In this document: positions 1-9,252 of the stretch, piece by piece
Numbering within the stretch: position 1 is the stretch's first letter
How the letters are laid out: each line of letters begins with the position of its first letter
DNA from: Paraburkholderia hospita
GTDB taxonomy: Bacteria; Pseudomonadota; Gammaproteobacteria; Burkholderiales; Burkholderiaceae
Direction: 5' to 3'
NCBI RefSeq assembly: GCF_002902965.1
Contig: NZ_CP026107.1
Location: forward strand, 1,488,001 to 1,552,000
DNA length: 64,000 nt
The notes under the pieces: generated by a model
The model's input: only the letters and a program-made list of their open reading frames with translations
What the model was told of the DNA's origin: nothing
Database searches by the model: none
Translations under genes and position numbers: made by a program

Positions 1-582
1 TGCGACCGCGAAGGCGCCGCAATCTGGCGCAGCGGCACGGACGGCGGCGCGCTGACCCAACTCGTCGACCGCTCGGTGCAAGCCGGCGGCAAGGACGAGG
101 TGCTGAACCAGTGCGTCGGCATCGCCGTCGATCACAAGCGCGGTGCCCTCCTGTGGACGCAGAAAGGCCCTGCGAAGGGCGGCGAGGGACGCATCTTCCG
201 TGCGCCCCTGCAGATGGCCACGGGCGAGACGGCCGCCACGCGCACCGACATCGAACTGCTGCTGGATGGCCTGCCCGAGCCGATCGACCTCGAAATCGAT
301 GCCGCCACCGACATGCTCTACTGGACCGATCGCGGCGCCGCACCCGACGGCAATTCGCTGAACAGTGCAAAGCTCACAACGGCCGGCCTCACAGACTACA
401 AGGTGATCTGTACCGGCTTCGCCGAAGCTATCGGCCTCGCACTCGACGCGCCGCGCAACCGCGCTTTCGTGACCGACCTGGACGGCAACATTGTCAAGGT
501 GAACTTGCGCACAGGCGAGAAGCGAACGCTGCTCACGCATGGGCGGATTACGGGCATCGCGCTTTATCAGGCAACCCGCTGA
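1..582 (+). CDS. YWTD/NHL-type beta-propeller protein, C-terminal part (5' end outside window)
   Basis: The frame is open from base 1, so the start lies upstream and 193 residues are visible. Repeated units with the pattern ...LLWTQ..., ...LYWTDRG..., ...AFVTDLDG... resemble YWTD (LDL-receptor-like) or SMP-30/NHL beta-propeller blades. Such proteins are often lactonases or sugar/hydroxy-acid binding proteins, but no catalytic residue can be assigned here. No signal peptide can be judged because the N-terminus is missing. The next gene on the same strand is a CoA-transferase starting 28 bases after this stop, so the two probably share a transcript. The specific function is not known. Confidence 0.7.
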   Translation, partial: CDREGAAIWRSGTDGGALTQLVDRSVQAGGKDEVLNQCVGIAVDHKRGALLWTQKGPAKGGEGRIFRAPLQMATGETAATRTDIELLLDGLPEPIDLEIDAATDMLYWTDRGAAPDGNSLNSAKLTTAGLTDYKVICTGFAEAIGLALDAPRNRAFVTDLDGNIVKVNLRTGEKRTLLTHGRITGIALYQATR

Positions 583-610
583 CGCAACCTTCAACCCCAA
601 TTCAATCTGT

Positions 611-2128
611 ATGCACGTCGATAAATATCAGCTTGAAGCAAAAATTCGCCAGCATCTGGCGAGCCGTACCATCAGCGACGCGTTCGACATCCACGGTGAA
701 ACCGAAACGGTCCTGAACTCGATCGGCGCGTCCTTGAGCGAGTTCGGCGGTGAACTCAGCTTTTACGGCAAGGACCCCATCGTGCCGAGCGTGCTGCGCT
801 TCGGCACTTTTTCCGCCATCGGGCTCGCCGTCAAGGCCGCGCAGATCGCGTCGATCTGGCGCATGAAAACCGGGCAAAGCCAGAACATTCACGTCGACGT
901 GCGCAAGGCGCTGCGCCGCTTCGCCACGTTTCACGAGGGCACGCTCGAACTCGTGAACGGCCTGCCCGGCAATATGGGCTCCGACGAGAACACGGGCGTC
1001 ACCGCCAACTTCCATCAGTGCAAGGACGGGCGTTGGGTGTTCTTCATCTGCAACTACCCGAAAATGCGCAATACCGCGCTGCAACTGTTGCAGTGCCCGC
1101 CGGGACACGAGTCGGTTGCAAAGGCGGTCGCGCGGTGGAATGCAGCCGAACTGGAAGAAGCCGGTGGCAAGGCCGGCATTCCGCTCTACATGGTGCGTTC
1201 ACCGCAGGAGTTCCTTGAACTCGACGTATTCCAGAGCGTAATCAAGAGCCAGCCGCTGATCTCCATCGAAAAAATCGCCGATAGCGATCCCATTCCGTTC
1301 CAGCAAGGCGGCGATGTGCTCGGCGGCATTCGCGCGCTCGGCCTCGGCCATGTCATCGCGGGTGCGGGTCTCGGCCGTGCGCTGGCGCTGCATGGCGCGG
1401 ACGTGCTGAACATCTGGCGCAAGTCGGACTATGAACACAGCCTGTTCCACTACACGTCGAACGTCGGCTTGCGCTCATCTCGGCTCGATCTCGACGATGC
1501 AACGGCGCGCGGGCGCTTCGACCAGTTGCTGGAAGGTGCCGATATCTTCTTCTCGAATCGCCGTTCGGGATTCCTCGACCGCTACGGGCTGGCCCCGGAC
1601 GAGTTGTGCAGAAAGCATCCCGGGTTGATCAGTGCGACCGTGTACTTCGCGGGCCGCGAGGGCGCATGGTCGGAGCGCACGGGCTTCGATGTATCGACGG
1701 GTGCCTATGCCGGGCCGTACTGGCTGGAAAGCCTCGGCGGCACGGACACGCCGACGCTCACGCCACACACCACACCGCAGATTTCCATCATCAGCGACTA
1801 CGTGGTTGCGTGGCTCGGCACGGCTGGCGTGCTCCAGGCGTTGAAGCGCCGCGCCACGGAAGGCGGCAGCTACACGGTATCGGTGTCGCTTTCGCGCGCC
1901 GTCGCGTGGCTCATGTCGATGGGCATCTTCGACCAGAAATACGCGCGTACGATGGCTGGATCGAATGACGAACACGCCTACGTCGATCCCGATCCGCTGC
2001 TGGCAGAGACACCCATGGGGTTTTACAAGGGCGTCGCGGAACAGGTATACATGTCGCGCACGCCCGGCCACTACCAATATCCGCTGTTGCCGCTTGGCGC
2101 GTGCGCTCCGGAATGGCTGCAGCGATGA
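611..2128 (+). CDS. CaiB/BaiF family III CoA-transferase-like protein, two-part architecture
   Basis: This 505-residue protein belongs to the family III (CaiB/BaiF) CoA-transferases, which move CoA between carboxylic acids. The C-terminal part (about 230-500) has the recognisable order GRALALHGADVL, a second nucleotide/CoA-fold segment, and SDYVVAWLGTAG. Asp396 in that last motif sits where the family's catalytic Asp is usually found. The N-terminal part (to about 215) contains an element like the family's C-terminal cap (GQSQNIHVDV), so the protein looks like a fused or permuted pair of domains. The ATG at 611 is chosen because upstream codons overlap the previous gene; the ribosome site is weak. 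Substrate unknown. Confidence 0.75.
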   Translation: MHVDKYQLEAKIRQHLASRTISDAFDIHGETETVLNSIGASLSEFGGELSFYGKDPIVPSVLRFGTFSAIGLAVKAAQIASIWRMKTGQSQNIHVDVRKALRRFATFHEGTLELVNGLPGNMGSDENTGVTANFHQCKDGRWVFFICNYPKMRNTALQLLQCPPGHESVAKAVARWNAAELEEAGGKAGIPLYMVRSPQEFLELDVFQSVIKSQPLISIEKIADSDPIPFQQGGDVLGGIRALGLGHVIAGAGLGRALALHGADVLNIWRKSDYEHSLFHYTSNVGLRSSRLDLDDATARGRFDQLLEGADIFFSNRRSGFLDRYGLAPDELCRKHPGLISATVYFAGREGAWSERTGFDVSTGAYAGPYWLESLGGTDTPTLTPHTTPQISIISDYVVAWLGTAGVLQALKRRATEGGSYTVSVSLSRAVAWLMSMGIFDQKYARTMAGSNDEHAYVDPDPLLAETPMGFYKGVAEQVYMSRTPGHYQYPLLPLGACAPEWLQR

Positions 2129-2147
2129 ACCGGATCGCCTGATGCCT

Positions 2148-2179
2148 GTTCGCTTCACCCGGGAAAGCGTGAAGCGAAC
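2148..2179. repeat. Perfect 11-bp inverted repeat between convergent genes
   Basis: GTTCGCTTCAC (2148-2158) and GTGAAGCGAAC (2169-2179) form a perfect stem with a 10-base loop. It lies just after the CoA-transferase stop. No T-run follows on the plus strand, so it may be a transcript-end stabiliser rather than a canonical terminator. Confidence 0.55.
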
Positions 2180-2183
2180 GGCA

Positions 2184-2210
2184 GAGAAAGCGCCCGATAA
2201 CACCGGGCGC
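2184..2210 (-). terminator. Rho-independent terminator of the cyo operon
   Basis: Read on the minus strand, GCGCCCG (2210-2204), a 7-base loop and CGGGCGC (2196-2190) are followed by TTTCTCT. It is placed 10 bases after the cyoD stop and fits the end of the oxidase operon. Confidence 0.6.
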
Positions 2211-2220
2211 AAAGCACTTG

Positions 2221-2604
2221 TCAATCGCGTGCCAGCGCGCGCTCGATCGAAATCTGCGTCGGCATCATGTTGACGTTCGCATTGTGAATGACCCACAGCG
2301 AACCCGCGACGATGATCGCGATCAGCAACCCCGTACACACGAAAATCCCCGTGTTCGAGCGCTGATCCGCAGACGAACCCAGATGCAGGAAGTACCGCAA
2401 CTGCACCAGAAGTTGCACCACGCACAGCACGACTACGGCTGTCAGCCCCATCGAGCGCGGCACGATGTGCGTCATCACCACGCCAAACGACGCAAACGTC
2501 AGCACCAGCGACAGCAGCATGCCGACCACGTAGCTCTTCACGCTGCCATGCGACGCATCATGAACGTGATCATGCGTCACATTCGATCCAGATGTTTTGC
2601 TCAT
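2221..2604 (-). CDS. cyoD: Cytochrome bo3 ubiquinol oxidase subunit IV
   Basis: This 127-residue membrane protein has three hydrophobic segments (about 25-45, 52-72, 88-108) preceded by a His-rich N-terminus, as in CyoD. In the family it assists assembly of the CuB site in subunit I rather than catalysing anything. Its ATG overlaps the cyoC stop in an ATGA junction, so the genes are translationally coupled. It is the last gene of cyoABCD; no cyoE (heme O synthase) follows, so heme O must be supplied by a gene elsewhere. Confidence 0.93.
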   Translation of the reverse strand: MSKTSGSNVTHDHVHDASHGSVKSYVVGMLLSLVLTFASFGVVMTHIVPRSMGLTAVVVLCVVQLLVQLRYFLHLGSSADQRSNTGIFVCTGLLIAIIVAGSLWVIHNANVNMMPTQISIERALARD

Positions 2605-3224
2605 AGAAATTCACGCAGATAGACAAGACTGAACACACAGATCCACACGAGATCGAGGAAGTGCCAGAAGAGGCTCAGGCACGCAATGCGCCGCCGCGTC
2701 ACGGGCGTCAGGCCGAAGCGGCTGATCTGATGCATCATCACGACGATCCATAGCAGACCCGTCGTCACGTGCAAGCCGTGCGTGCCAACGAGCGTGAAAT
2801 AGCCCGACAGGAACGCGCTCGTCGACGGGCCGGCGCCGTCGCTGATCAGATGGGCGAACTCATAGATTTCCATGCCGATGAAGGCCGCACCCAGCACGAA
2901 GGTCGCGGCCAGCCAGCCGACCACCTTGCCGCGCTGGTTCGCATTCATGCTCAGCACGCCCATGCCGAACGTGAAGCTGCTGGCGAGCAGCAGCAACGTT
3001 TCGCCCAGCACATACGGCAACTCGAACAGTTGCTTGCCCGTCGGGCCGCCCGCCGTCGCATTGACGAGCACGCCGAAAGTCGCGAACAGCGTCGCGAAGA
3101 TCAGGCAGTCGCTCATCAGGTAAATCCAGAACCCGAGCGTGGTGCGGGTTCCGCTGTCATGGTCATGGTCGTGGCCGTGCGCGTCGTGATGCTCGCCGGC
3201 CCGATAGGTCGATACGCTTGTCAT
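2601..3224 (-). CDS. cyoC: Cytochrome bo3 ubiquinol oxidase subunit III
   Basis: The protein has 207 residues and five predicted membrane spans, the length and topology of CyoC, a member of the heme-copper oxidase subunit III family. A His/Asp-rich N-terminal stretch ([11 protein letters not shown]) precedes the first span. It contains the family segments [11 protein letters not shown] and [13 protein letters not shown]. It starts 3 bases after the cyoB stop and overlaps cyoD by 4 bases, so it belongs to the same transcript. It forms part of the inner-membrane quinol oxidase core with CyoA and CyoB. Confidence 0.95.
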   Translation of the reverse strand: MTSVSTYRAGEHHDAHGHDHDHDSGTRTTLGFWIYLMSDCLIFATLFATFGVLVNATAGGPTGKQLFELPYVLGETLLLLASSFTFGMGVLSMNANQRGKVVGWLAATFVLGAAFIGMEIYEFAHLISDGAGPSTSAFLSGYFTLVGTHGLHVTTGLLWIVVMMHQISRFGLTPVTRRRIACLSLFWHFLDLVWICVFSLVYLREFL

Positions 3225-3226
3225 GG

Positions 3227-5230
3227 TCAGGCCATCTCCGCAAATTCTTCGTCACGCTCGTCTTCGATCTTCCTGTAACGCGCGTTCTCGATCCGCTCCA
3301 CTTCGGCAGCAGGAACGTAGTAGTCGACATCCTGATCGTACGACCGCGCGATAAACGTGCCGATCATGCCGATCAGCGCGACGATCGCGAACACCCACAT
3401 GTGCCACACCATCGCGAAGCCGAACAGCAGGCTGAATGCAGAGATGATGAAGCCTGCCGCCGTGTTGCGCGGCATATGAATGTCCTCGTACTTTTTCGTG
3501 GGCCTGGCGTATGCGCTGCCCGACTGCTTGTTGTCCCAATGCTGTTCGAGCGACGTGATGACGGGAACATGCGCGAAGTTATAGAACGGTGCAGGCGAAG
3601 CCGTCGACCATTCGAGGCTGCGCGCATCCCACGGATCGCCCGTCAGATCCTGATACTGCTCGCGCTTGCGGATGCTCACAGCGAACTGGATCAGCAACGC
3701 GAGAATGCCCATGCCGATGATCACGGCACCTACCAGCGCGACGATCAGCCACGGATGCCACTCGGCCACCGAGTAGTGATTCATGCGGCGCGTCATGCCC
3801 TGGAAACCGAGGATATACAGCGGCGTGAACGCGAGCCAGTAACCCACCAGCCAGCACCAGAACGCGACCTTGCCCCAGAACTCGTCGAGCGTGAAGCCGA
3901 ACACTTTCGGGAACCAGTAGCTGATGCCCGCGAGACAGCCGAACACCACGCCGCCGATAATCACGTTGTGAAAGTGCGCGACGAGGAACAGGCTGTTGTG
4001 CAGCACGAAGTCCGCGCCCGGCACGGCAAGCAGCACACCCGTCATGCCGCCGACGGCAAACGTCACCATGAAGCCGATCGTCCAGAGCGTGGACGTGTGG
4101 TAGCGGATGCGGCCGCGATACATCGTGAAGAGCCAGTTGAACAGCTTCACGCCCGTCGGCACCGAAATGATCGACGTCATGATGCCGAAGAACGCATTGA
4201 CGTTGGCGCCCGAGCCCATCGTGAAGAAGTGATGCAACCACACGAAGAACGACAGCACGCCAATCGACGACGTCGCATACACCATCGACTTGTAGCCGAA
4301 CAGCGGCTTGCCGGAGAACGTCGAGATGATCTCCGAGAATGCGCCGAACGCAGGCAGAATCAGGATGTACACCTCGGGGTGGCCCCACACCCAGATCAGG
4401 TTGATGTACATCATCGCGTTGCCGCCCAGCTCGTTCGTGAAGAAATGCATGTCGAGATAGCGGTCCATCGTCAGCAGCGCGAGCGTGCCCGTCAGCACGG
4501 GGAACACCGCGACGATCAGGATGTTCGTGATCAGCGCCGTCCAGCAGAACACGGGCATCTTCATCAGGTTCAGACCGGGCGCGCGCATGCGCAGAATCGT
4601 CACGATGAAGTTGATGCCGCTCAGCGTCGTGCCTAAACCGGACACCTGTAGCGACCATATGTAATAGTCGACGCCCGTGGTTGGACTGTAGCCAAGCTCG
4701 GAGAGCGGCGGATACGCAACCCAGCCCGTCGCCGCGAAGTCGCCGACGAACATCGAGATCATCACCAGCACCGCTCCGACTGCCGACAGCCAGAAGCCCA
4801 GCGAATTGACGAACGGATACGCGACGTCGCGCGCGCCGATCTGCAGCGGCACGACCACGTTCATCAGGCCGAGAATCAGCGGCGTCGCCACGAAGAAGAT
4901 CATGATCACGCCGTGCGCGGTGAAGATCTGGTCGTAGTGATGCGGCGGCAGGTAGCCGGCTGAGTCACCGAATGCGACGGCCTGCTGCGCGCGCATCATG
5001 ATCGCGTCGGCGAAACCGCGCAGCAGCATGACGAGCGCGAGAATGATGTACATCACGCCGATCCGCTTGTGATCGACGGACGTGATCCACTCCTTCCACA
5101 GATACGACCACTTGCCCACATACGTGATCGCTCCGAGCAACGCGAGGCCGCCCAGTATGACGACGCCGAGCGTGCCCATGATGATGGGCTCGTGATACGG
5201 GATCGCATCGAGCGTAAGTTTTCCAAACAT
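3227..5230 (-). CDS. cyoB: Cytochrome bo3 ubiquinol oxidase subunit I
   Basis: Catalytic subunit (667 residues) of the proton-pumping quinol oxidase, which reduces O2 to water with electrons from ubiquinol. The N-terminus [15 protein letters not shown] closely follows the family. Visible features are the low-spin heme ligand region (IFTAHGVIM), the CuB/His-Tyr region ([14 protein letters not shown]) and the paired His segment ([10 protein letters not shown]), followed by [14 protein letters not shown] 5230 is preferred over GTG 5236 because a GGAG lies 8 bases upstream. It begins 5 bases after the cyoA stop. Confidence 0.97.
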   Translation of the reverse strand: MFGKLTLDAIPYHEPIIMGTLGVVILGGLALLGAITYVGKWSYLWKEWITSVDHKRIGVMYIILALVMLLRGFADAIMMRAQQAVAFGDSAGYLPPHHYDQIFTAHGVIMIFFVATPLILGLMNVVVPLQIGARDVAYPFVNSLGFWLSAVGAVLVMISMFVGDFAATGWVAYPPLSELGYSPTTGVDYYIWSLQVSGLGTTLSGINFIVTILRMRAPGLNLMKMPVFCWTALITNILIVAVFPVLTGTLALLTMDRYLDMHFFTNELGGNAMMYINLIWVWGHPEVYILILPAFGAFSEIISTFSGKPLFGYKSMVYATSSIGVLSFFVWLHHFFTMGSGANVNAFFGIMTSIISVPTGVKLFNWLFTMYRGRIRYHTSTLWTIGFMVTFAVGGMTGVLLAVPGADFVLHNSLFLVAHFHNVIIGGVVFGCLAGISYWFPKVFGFTLDEFWGKVAFWCWLVGYWLAFTPLYILGFQGMTRRMNHYSVAEWHPWLIVALVGAVIIGMGILALLIQFAVSIRKREQYQDLTGDPWDARSLEWSTASPAPFYNFAHVPVITSLEQHWDNKQSGSAYARPTKKYEDIHMPRNTAAGFIISAFSLLFGFAMVWHMWVFAIVALIGMIGTFIARSYDQDVDYYVPAAEVERIENARYRKIEDERDEEFAEMA

Positions 5231-5235
5231 ATCCA

Positions 5236-6234
5236 CTACTCCGATACCAAAGCTGCGTGTGAAGGCAAGCGAGCCGGCTTGATATACATGTCAGCGTTGG
5301 CCGTCGTGCAGATCGGGCGGCCTGCCGCGTCACGCATGTACTGATAGACGATGCCGTCGAACAGTCCCGGCGCCACGTTGCTGTACAGCGTCACGGGGTT
5401 CTTTTTGCTCGGTTGCTGCAAGCTGTCGTAGGCCGTCACGTCGAGCACCTGCGGCGACGCTTTTGCGCGCGCGACCCATGCATCGAATTCGCCGCGGCTC
5501 GTAACGACGGTGTCGAAGTTCATGTCCGAGAAGCCCGGCCCGCTGAACGCCGACGAACGGCCCGCATACGTGCCCGCGCTGTTCGCGATCAGATGCAGTT
5601 GCGTCTGCATGCCGGACATCGCGTAGACCTGGCTGCCCAGTTGCGGAATGAAGAACGAATTCATCAGCGATTCCGCCGTCAGACGGAAATCGACGGGCGT
5701 ATCGACGGGCAGCGCAAGCTGGTTGACGGAGGCCACACCGTAGTCCGGGTAGATGAACAGCCACTTCCAGTTCAGCGCGACCACTTCGACGCGAACGGGC
5801 TTCACGTTCGATTCGATCGGCTTGTATGGATCGAGGCTATGTGTTGTCTTCCAGATCAGCACCGCAAGCGTCGCGACGATGATGCACGGAATGGTCCACA
5901 CGATGACTTCGATGGTGGTCGAATGCGCCCACGTCGGCGCGTACTTCGCCTTCGTGTTCGACGCCCGGTAGCGCCACGCGAAATACAGCGTGAGCGCGAT
6001 CACGGGAATCACGACCAGCAACATCAGCCCGAGCGCGATCAGGATCAGGTTTTTCTCCTGCTCGCCGATGTCGCCTTTCGGATTGAAGAGCACCATGCTG
6101 CAGCCGCCGAGCAGGCTCAGCGCGCCAGTGGCGGCGACGCGGCCTGCGCGTACGAGTTGCCTTCGAAATGGAGGGGAGCGGAACCATCGTCCCGCGGATT
6201 GGGGGGAACCCCCGTGTGTAGGTGGGTTGCGCAT
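5236..6234 (-). CDS. cyoA: Cytochrome bo3 ubiquinol oxidase subunit II (lipoprotein)
   Basis: This subunit has 332 residues. A signal peptide ends in a lipobox (SLLGGC, near residue 45), two transmembrane helices follow (about 65-85 and 107-127), and then comes a periplasmic cupredoxin-like domain ([18 protein letters not shown]...). As in other quinol-oxidase CyoA proteins, the CuA ligand set of cytochrome c oxidases is not evident. The first about 20 residues before the hydrophobic core are long and Arg-rich, so the true start could be further in. It is the first gene of the operon and diverges from a MocR-type regulator. Confidence 0.95.
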   Translation of the reverse strand: MRNPPTHGGSPQSAGRWFRSPPFRRQLVRAGRVAATGALSLLGGCSMVLFNPKGDIGEQEKNLILIALGLMLLVVIPVIALTLYFAWRYRASNTKAKYAPTWAHSTTIEVIVWTIPCIIVATLAVLIWKTTHSLDPYKPIESNVKPVRVEVVALNWKWLFIYPDYGVASVNQLALPVDTPVDFRLTAESLMNSFFIPQLGSQVYAMSGMQTQLHLIANSAGTYAGRSSAFSGPGFSDMNFDTVVTSRGEFDAWVARAKASPQVLDVTAYDSLQQPSKKNPVTLYSNVAPGLFDGIVYQYMRDAAGRPICTTANADMYIKPARLPSHAALVSE

Positions 6235-6328
6235 GCTTTCAGGTTGGTTGCCGGGTTACATAGCCCCATGCATCTATCCCCCAACCGTCGTACACGCGCG
6301 AGCTTCCGCTATGGCTATGACCTTGCGG

Positions 6329-6386
6329 CGGATACATACATAGGCTATGGCGGCGCATGCTAGAGTAAGACATACACCATACATGC
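6329..6386. promoter_or_regulatory. ATACAT direct-repeat cluster, candidate MocR operator
   Basis: Copies of ATACAT occur at 6332-6337, 6336-6341 and 6379-6384, with ATACAC at 6372-6377. They lie in the short gap between cyoA and the divergent MocR gene. MocR/GabR/PdxR proteins typically bind direct repeats near their own promoters. The assignment is by position and pattern only. Confidence 0.35.
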
Positions 6387-6403
6387 GCGACAAGTTGCCA
6401 CAC

Positions 6404-7807
6404 ATGACTTCACCTTCAAGAAAGCGTCCTGCGCGGCGGCCGGACTGGATCACTGACTTCGCAGACAACGGCAAGGCGCGCTATCTGCAGATCGTCGATC
6501 TGATCGAACGCGCCGTTGCGAACGGCAAGCTGAATCCGGGCGACCGGCTGCCGCCGCAACGCAAACTCGCGGAGATGATCGGCGTCGATCTGACCACCGT
6601 GACGCGCGGCTTTGCCGAGGCGCACCGGCGCAACCTGATCGAATCGCGCGGCCCGCTGGGCACGTTCATCGCGCCGCCGATAGCGACGTTCATGCAGCAA
6701 GTCGATCTGAGCATGAACATTCCGCCGCCTCCCGCCGACCTCGATCTCGCCGTGTTGCTCAGGCGCGGACTGTCGCAGGTGCTGGTGCGCAGCGACATCG
6801 ATCTGTTGATGACCTATCAGCTAGGCGGCGGCAGCGATACGGACCGGCAGGCGGGCGCCGCATGGCTCAAGCCGATACTCGGGCGCGTGGACCCGTCGCG
6901 CGTCGTCGTGACGCCGGGCGCGCATTCGGCGCTCGCCGCGCTGATACTGGCGCTCACGAAGCAGAACGCGCCCATTTTCACCGAACAGTTGATCTATCCG
7001 GGCCTGCCGCTGATCGCGCGGCAGCTTGGCCGCACGCTCGATACGATCGCATCCGACGAGCACGGCATGCGGCCCGATGCGCTCGATGCGGCGTGCGCGC
7101 GCATCGAGGGCGGACTGATCTATCTGAACCCGACCATCCGCAACCCGACCGCGCAGACGATGCCCGAGCGTCGTCGCAAGGAGATCCTGGCCGTCGCGGC
7201 GCGTCGCAATGTGCCTGTCGTTGAAGACGATCCCTATTGGCTATTCGCCGACGATCCGCCCGCGCCGCTCGCGAGTCTCGTGCCGCAGCAGGTGTATTAC
7301 CTGTCCACGTTGTCCAAATGCATCTCGCCGGGCTTGCGCGCCGCGTTTCTCGTGTTGCCTGCCGCCGCAGCGCAGGAAGCGTTTCTGAAGGCGCTGCGCT
7401 CGCTGTCGCTAATGTCGCCGCCGCTCACCACCGCATTGGTCACGCAATGGATACTGGACGGCACGGCATCGGACGTACTGGCGGGGATACTGAAGGAATC
7501 GGGAGAACGCCTGCTTGCGGCAAACCAGATACTGTCGACCGTGAGCATGCCGGCGTCCAGTGGCGCGATTCATGTGTGGCAGCCCTTGCCCGCGCACTGG
7601 GCCGCGCAAAGCCTTGCGGCGGCGGCGAGCACGGAAGGTCTGGTGGTCGCGCCCTCTTCCGCGTTTTGCCAGACAGGCGACATGCCGAACGCTATCCGTA
7701 TTTCGCTTGGCGGCTGCACGCGGCGCACGGAATTGACGTCGGCGTTGCGCAAGCTCGCGGCGCTCGTCGAACGCAAGCCTTCTGCCGATAACCGCTTGCT
7801 GGTTTAG
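6404..7807 (+). CDS. MocR-type (GntR wHTH + aminotransferase fold) transcriptional regulator
   Basis: An N-terminal GntR winged helix (GDRLPPQRKLAEMIGVDLTTVTRGFAEA, about residues 45-75) is joined to a fold-type I PLP-dependent aminotransferase domain. The PLP-binding lysine is in TLSKCISPGLRA, and NPTIRNPT and EDDPYWLF are typical of the domain. Such proteins sense PLP, amino compounds or related ligands. ATG 6404 is chosen because the candidate ATACAT operators overlap the earlier in-frame ATGs (6347, 6383), but those cannot be excluded. It diverges from cyoABCD with little room between them, so shared control is possible. Length is about 467 residues. Confidence 0.85.
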   Translation: MTSPSRKRPARRPDWITDFADNGKARYLQIVDLIERAVANGKLNPGDRLPPQRKLAEMIGVDLTTVTRGFAEAHRRNLIESRGPLGTFIAPPIATFMQQVDLSMNIPPPPADLDLAVLLRRGLSQVLVRSDIDLLMTYQLGGGSDTDRQAGAAWLKPILGRVDPSRVVVTPGAHSALAALILALTKQNAPIFTEQLIYPGLPLIARQLGRTLDTIASDEHGMRPDALDAACARIEGGLIYLNPTIRNPTAQTMPERRRKEILAVAARRNVPVVEDDPYWLFADDPPAPLASLVPQQVYYLSTLSKCISPGLRAAFLVLPAAAAQEAFLKALRSLSLMSPPLTTALVTQWILDGTASDVLAGILKESGERLLAANQILSTVSMPASSGAIHVWQPLPAHWAAQSLAAAASTEGLVVAPSSAFCQTGDMPNAIRISLGGCTRRTELTSALRKLAALVERKPSADNRLLV

Positions 7808-7861
7808 CACCGCGCGTCCACTCATTGCATCTGCTGCGCTGAAATCTTCGCCAACTGCTGC

Positions 7862-7890
7862 TGTACGAAACACGGCTACACACGAATAAT
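7862..7890 (+). promoter_or_regulatory. Candidate sigma-70 promoter of the anti-SD small RNA
   Basis: AATAAT at 7885-7890 matches the -10 consensus at 5 of 6 bases. TGTACG at 7862-7867, 17 bases upstream, is a weak -35 (3 of 6). The predicted start is near 7897, exactly the first base of the hairpin that follows. Confidence 0.4.
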
Positions 7891-7896
7891 TCGCTC

Positions 7897-8054
7897 AACG
7901 CGCTTCGAGCATTTCCTCCTCCTTTTAACGAAGCGCGTTGGGATCACTGCGCGAGTGCCCAGGGCCTCGGCCTTCAACCCGCAGAGCCTGCAGCAACGAT
8001 GTATCGAGCGTGGCAAGCACTAGACCCCGGCGCCCACAGGCGTCGGGGTTTTTT
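7897..8054 (+). ncRNA. Candidate trans-acting small RNA with anti-Shine-Dalgarno loop
   Basis: No plausible protein gene lies between 7808 and 8138. The stretch begins with a perfect 11-bp stem (AACGCGCTTCG 7897-7907, CGAAGCGCGTT 7929-7939) enclosing a 21-base loop that contains TTCCTCCTCC, complementary to ribosome-binding sites. It ends in a strong rho-independent terminator at 8024-8054. A -10 element sits the right distance upstream. The predicted transcript is about 158 nt. CU-rich hairpin loops of this kind are the seed regions of several proteobacterial sRNA families that block translation. I cannot assign a named family. Confidence 0.6.
8024..8054 (+). terminator. Strong rho-independent terminator
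   Basis: ACCCCGGCGCC (8024-8034) pairs with GGCGTCGGGGT (8039-8049), with one G-T wobble and a CACA loop, and is followed by six T. It is 217 bases after the MocR stop and is best explained as the end of the small RNA. Confidence 0.85.
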
Positions 8055-8138
8055 CATTGCGCCTTGATGCGGCAACAGAGACTGAAGCCGCAAAGCATCA
8101 GCGCATGGGAAACCCTGCGTGGCACACGCCGGCTGTCT

Positions 8139-9116
8139 TCACGCGTCGGCGTGCGCGACGACTGCTACGTCATCCGCAACCTTTGCCTGCCGGCGCATGC
8201 GCCAGCGTGCATACGCGGCCGTCAGCAGTGGCGCGAGCAGCGAGGTAACGATCGTGGATGCGGCGATCTGAGGGGTCGCAACGGCGACCAGTGCGCCGAG
8301 ATGAGGATCGACGGCTGCAATCGCAGTCGGCGTCGCAACCGCGTTGCCCGCCGTCGTCGCCGACGCTACGCCGCCCACACCCGAACCACCGGACAGACGT
8401 GATGCGAGTACGTTGAACACCGCGCCTACCGCAAGCGTAATCAGACCGAGGACGATCCCTGACAAGCCCGCGCCGAGAATGGCATGCAGATTGATTTGCG
8501 CGCCGAGACCGAACGCAAAGAACGGGATCAGCAAATCCCCGCCTGACTTGAGGAACTTGCGCATGTCGGGGTCGATATTTCCCAGCACCATGCCGATGAC
8601 GATCGGCAGCACGGTTGCAACGAGATCGAGAACCGGGATCTTCGCCAACCCGGACAATCCCAGCGCAAGCATGGTCACGAACGGTCCTTCCAGGATCGAC
8701 AGGACGGCAAGCGCGCCCCGATCGACCTCGTCGCCGAACTGCCGGGTCAACGCTGCGTACAGTCCCATGTTCGCGTTCGTCACGGCGGCGATGATCGCCA
8801 TGCCGGAGAGACCGAGAAACCCGTTCGCCCCGAATACCTTGCTGACGAGCAAACCAATGAGCACGCCGCTCGCGAGCTTGGCGAGGGTGATGGCAGCCCC
8901 GTTCTTCAGCGCACGCGGAGCTGTGCGCAGTTGAATCTCGGCGCCCATGCAAACGAAGAACACAGCGAGAATGGGCAGCGCGCCATGCGCGAGCTGGGTC
9001 GAAAAACTGCCGATACCCAACACCTTTGGTGCGAAGGTGTTGAGCAGGCTACCCCAAAGCAAAGGGATGACCATCATGCCGCCCGGAAAGCGTTCGATGG
9101 CCTGTTTGATTTTCAT
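8139..9116 (-). CDS. kdgT: 2-keto-3-deoxygluconate permease (KdgT family)
   Basis: This 325-residue, strongly hydrophobic protein has about ten membrane segments and the KdgT-family opening [22 protein letters not shown]. Family members take up 2-keto-3-deoxygluconate and related ketodeoxy sugar acids by proton symport in the inner membrane. A good ribosome site (AGGAG) lies before the ATG. It follows the altronate/galactarate-type dehydratase gene on the same strand with a 136-base gap, so both serve uronate or aldarate catabolism, probably under the divergent GntR regulator at 10958. Confidence 0.88.
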   Translation of the reverse strand: MKIKQAIERFPGGMMVIPLLWGSLLNTFAPKVLGIGSFSTQLAHGALPILAVFFVCMGAEIQLRTAPRALKNGAAITLAKLASGVLIGLLVSKVFGANGFLGLSGMAIIAAVTNANMGLYAALTRQFGDEVDRGALAVLSILEGPFVTMLALGLSGLAKIPVLDLVATVLPIVIGMVLGNIDPDMRKFLKSGGDLLIPFFAFGLGAQINLHAILGAGLSGIVLGLITLAVGAVFNVLASRLSGGSGVGGVASATTAGNAVATPTAIAAVDPHLGALVAVATPQIAASTIVTSLLAPLLTAAYARWRMRRQAKVADDVAVVAHADA

Positions 9117-9252
9117 GTCGAGTCTCCTTGATCCTGGCGGGGGTTCGACATGGCCCGACCAGCATTTGTCTTACGGCGTGCGGCGCGCCGGAAACCGGAG
9201 GCTCCAGCTACACCGCACGGATGCGCATCGCGCGCCCGGACGCGCGCGGTTT

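Noticed and set aside
3218..4636. Plus-strand frame opposite cyoB
   Set aside because: The translated product is low-complexity Arg/His/Asp-rich, and cyoB on the other strand is unmistakable.
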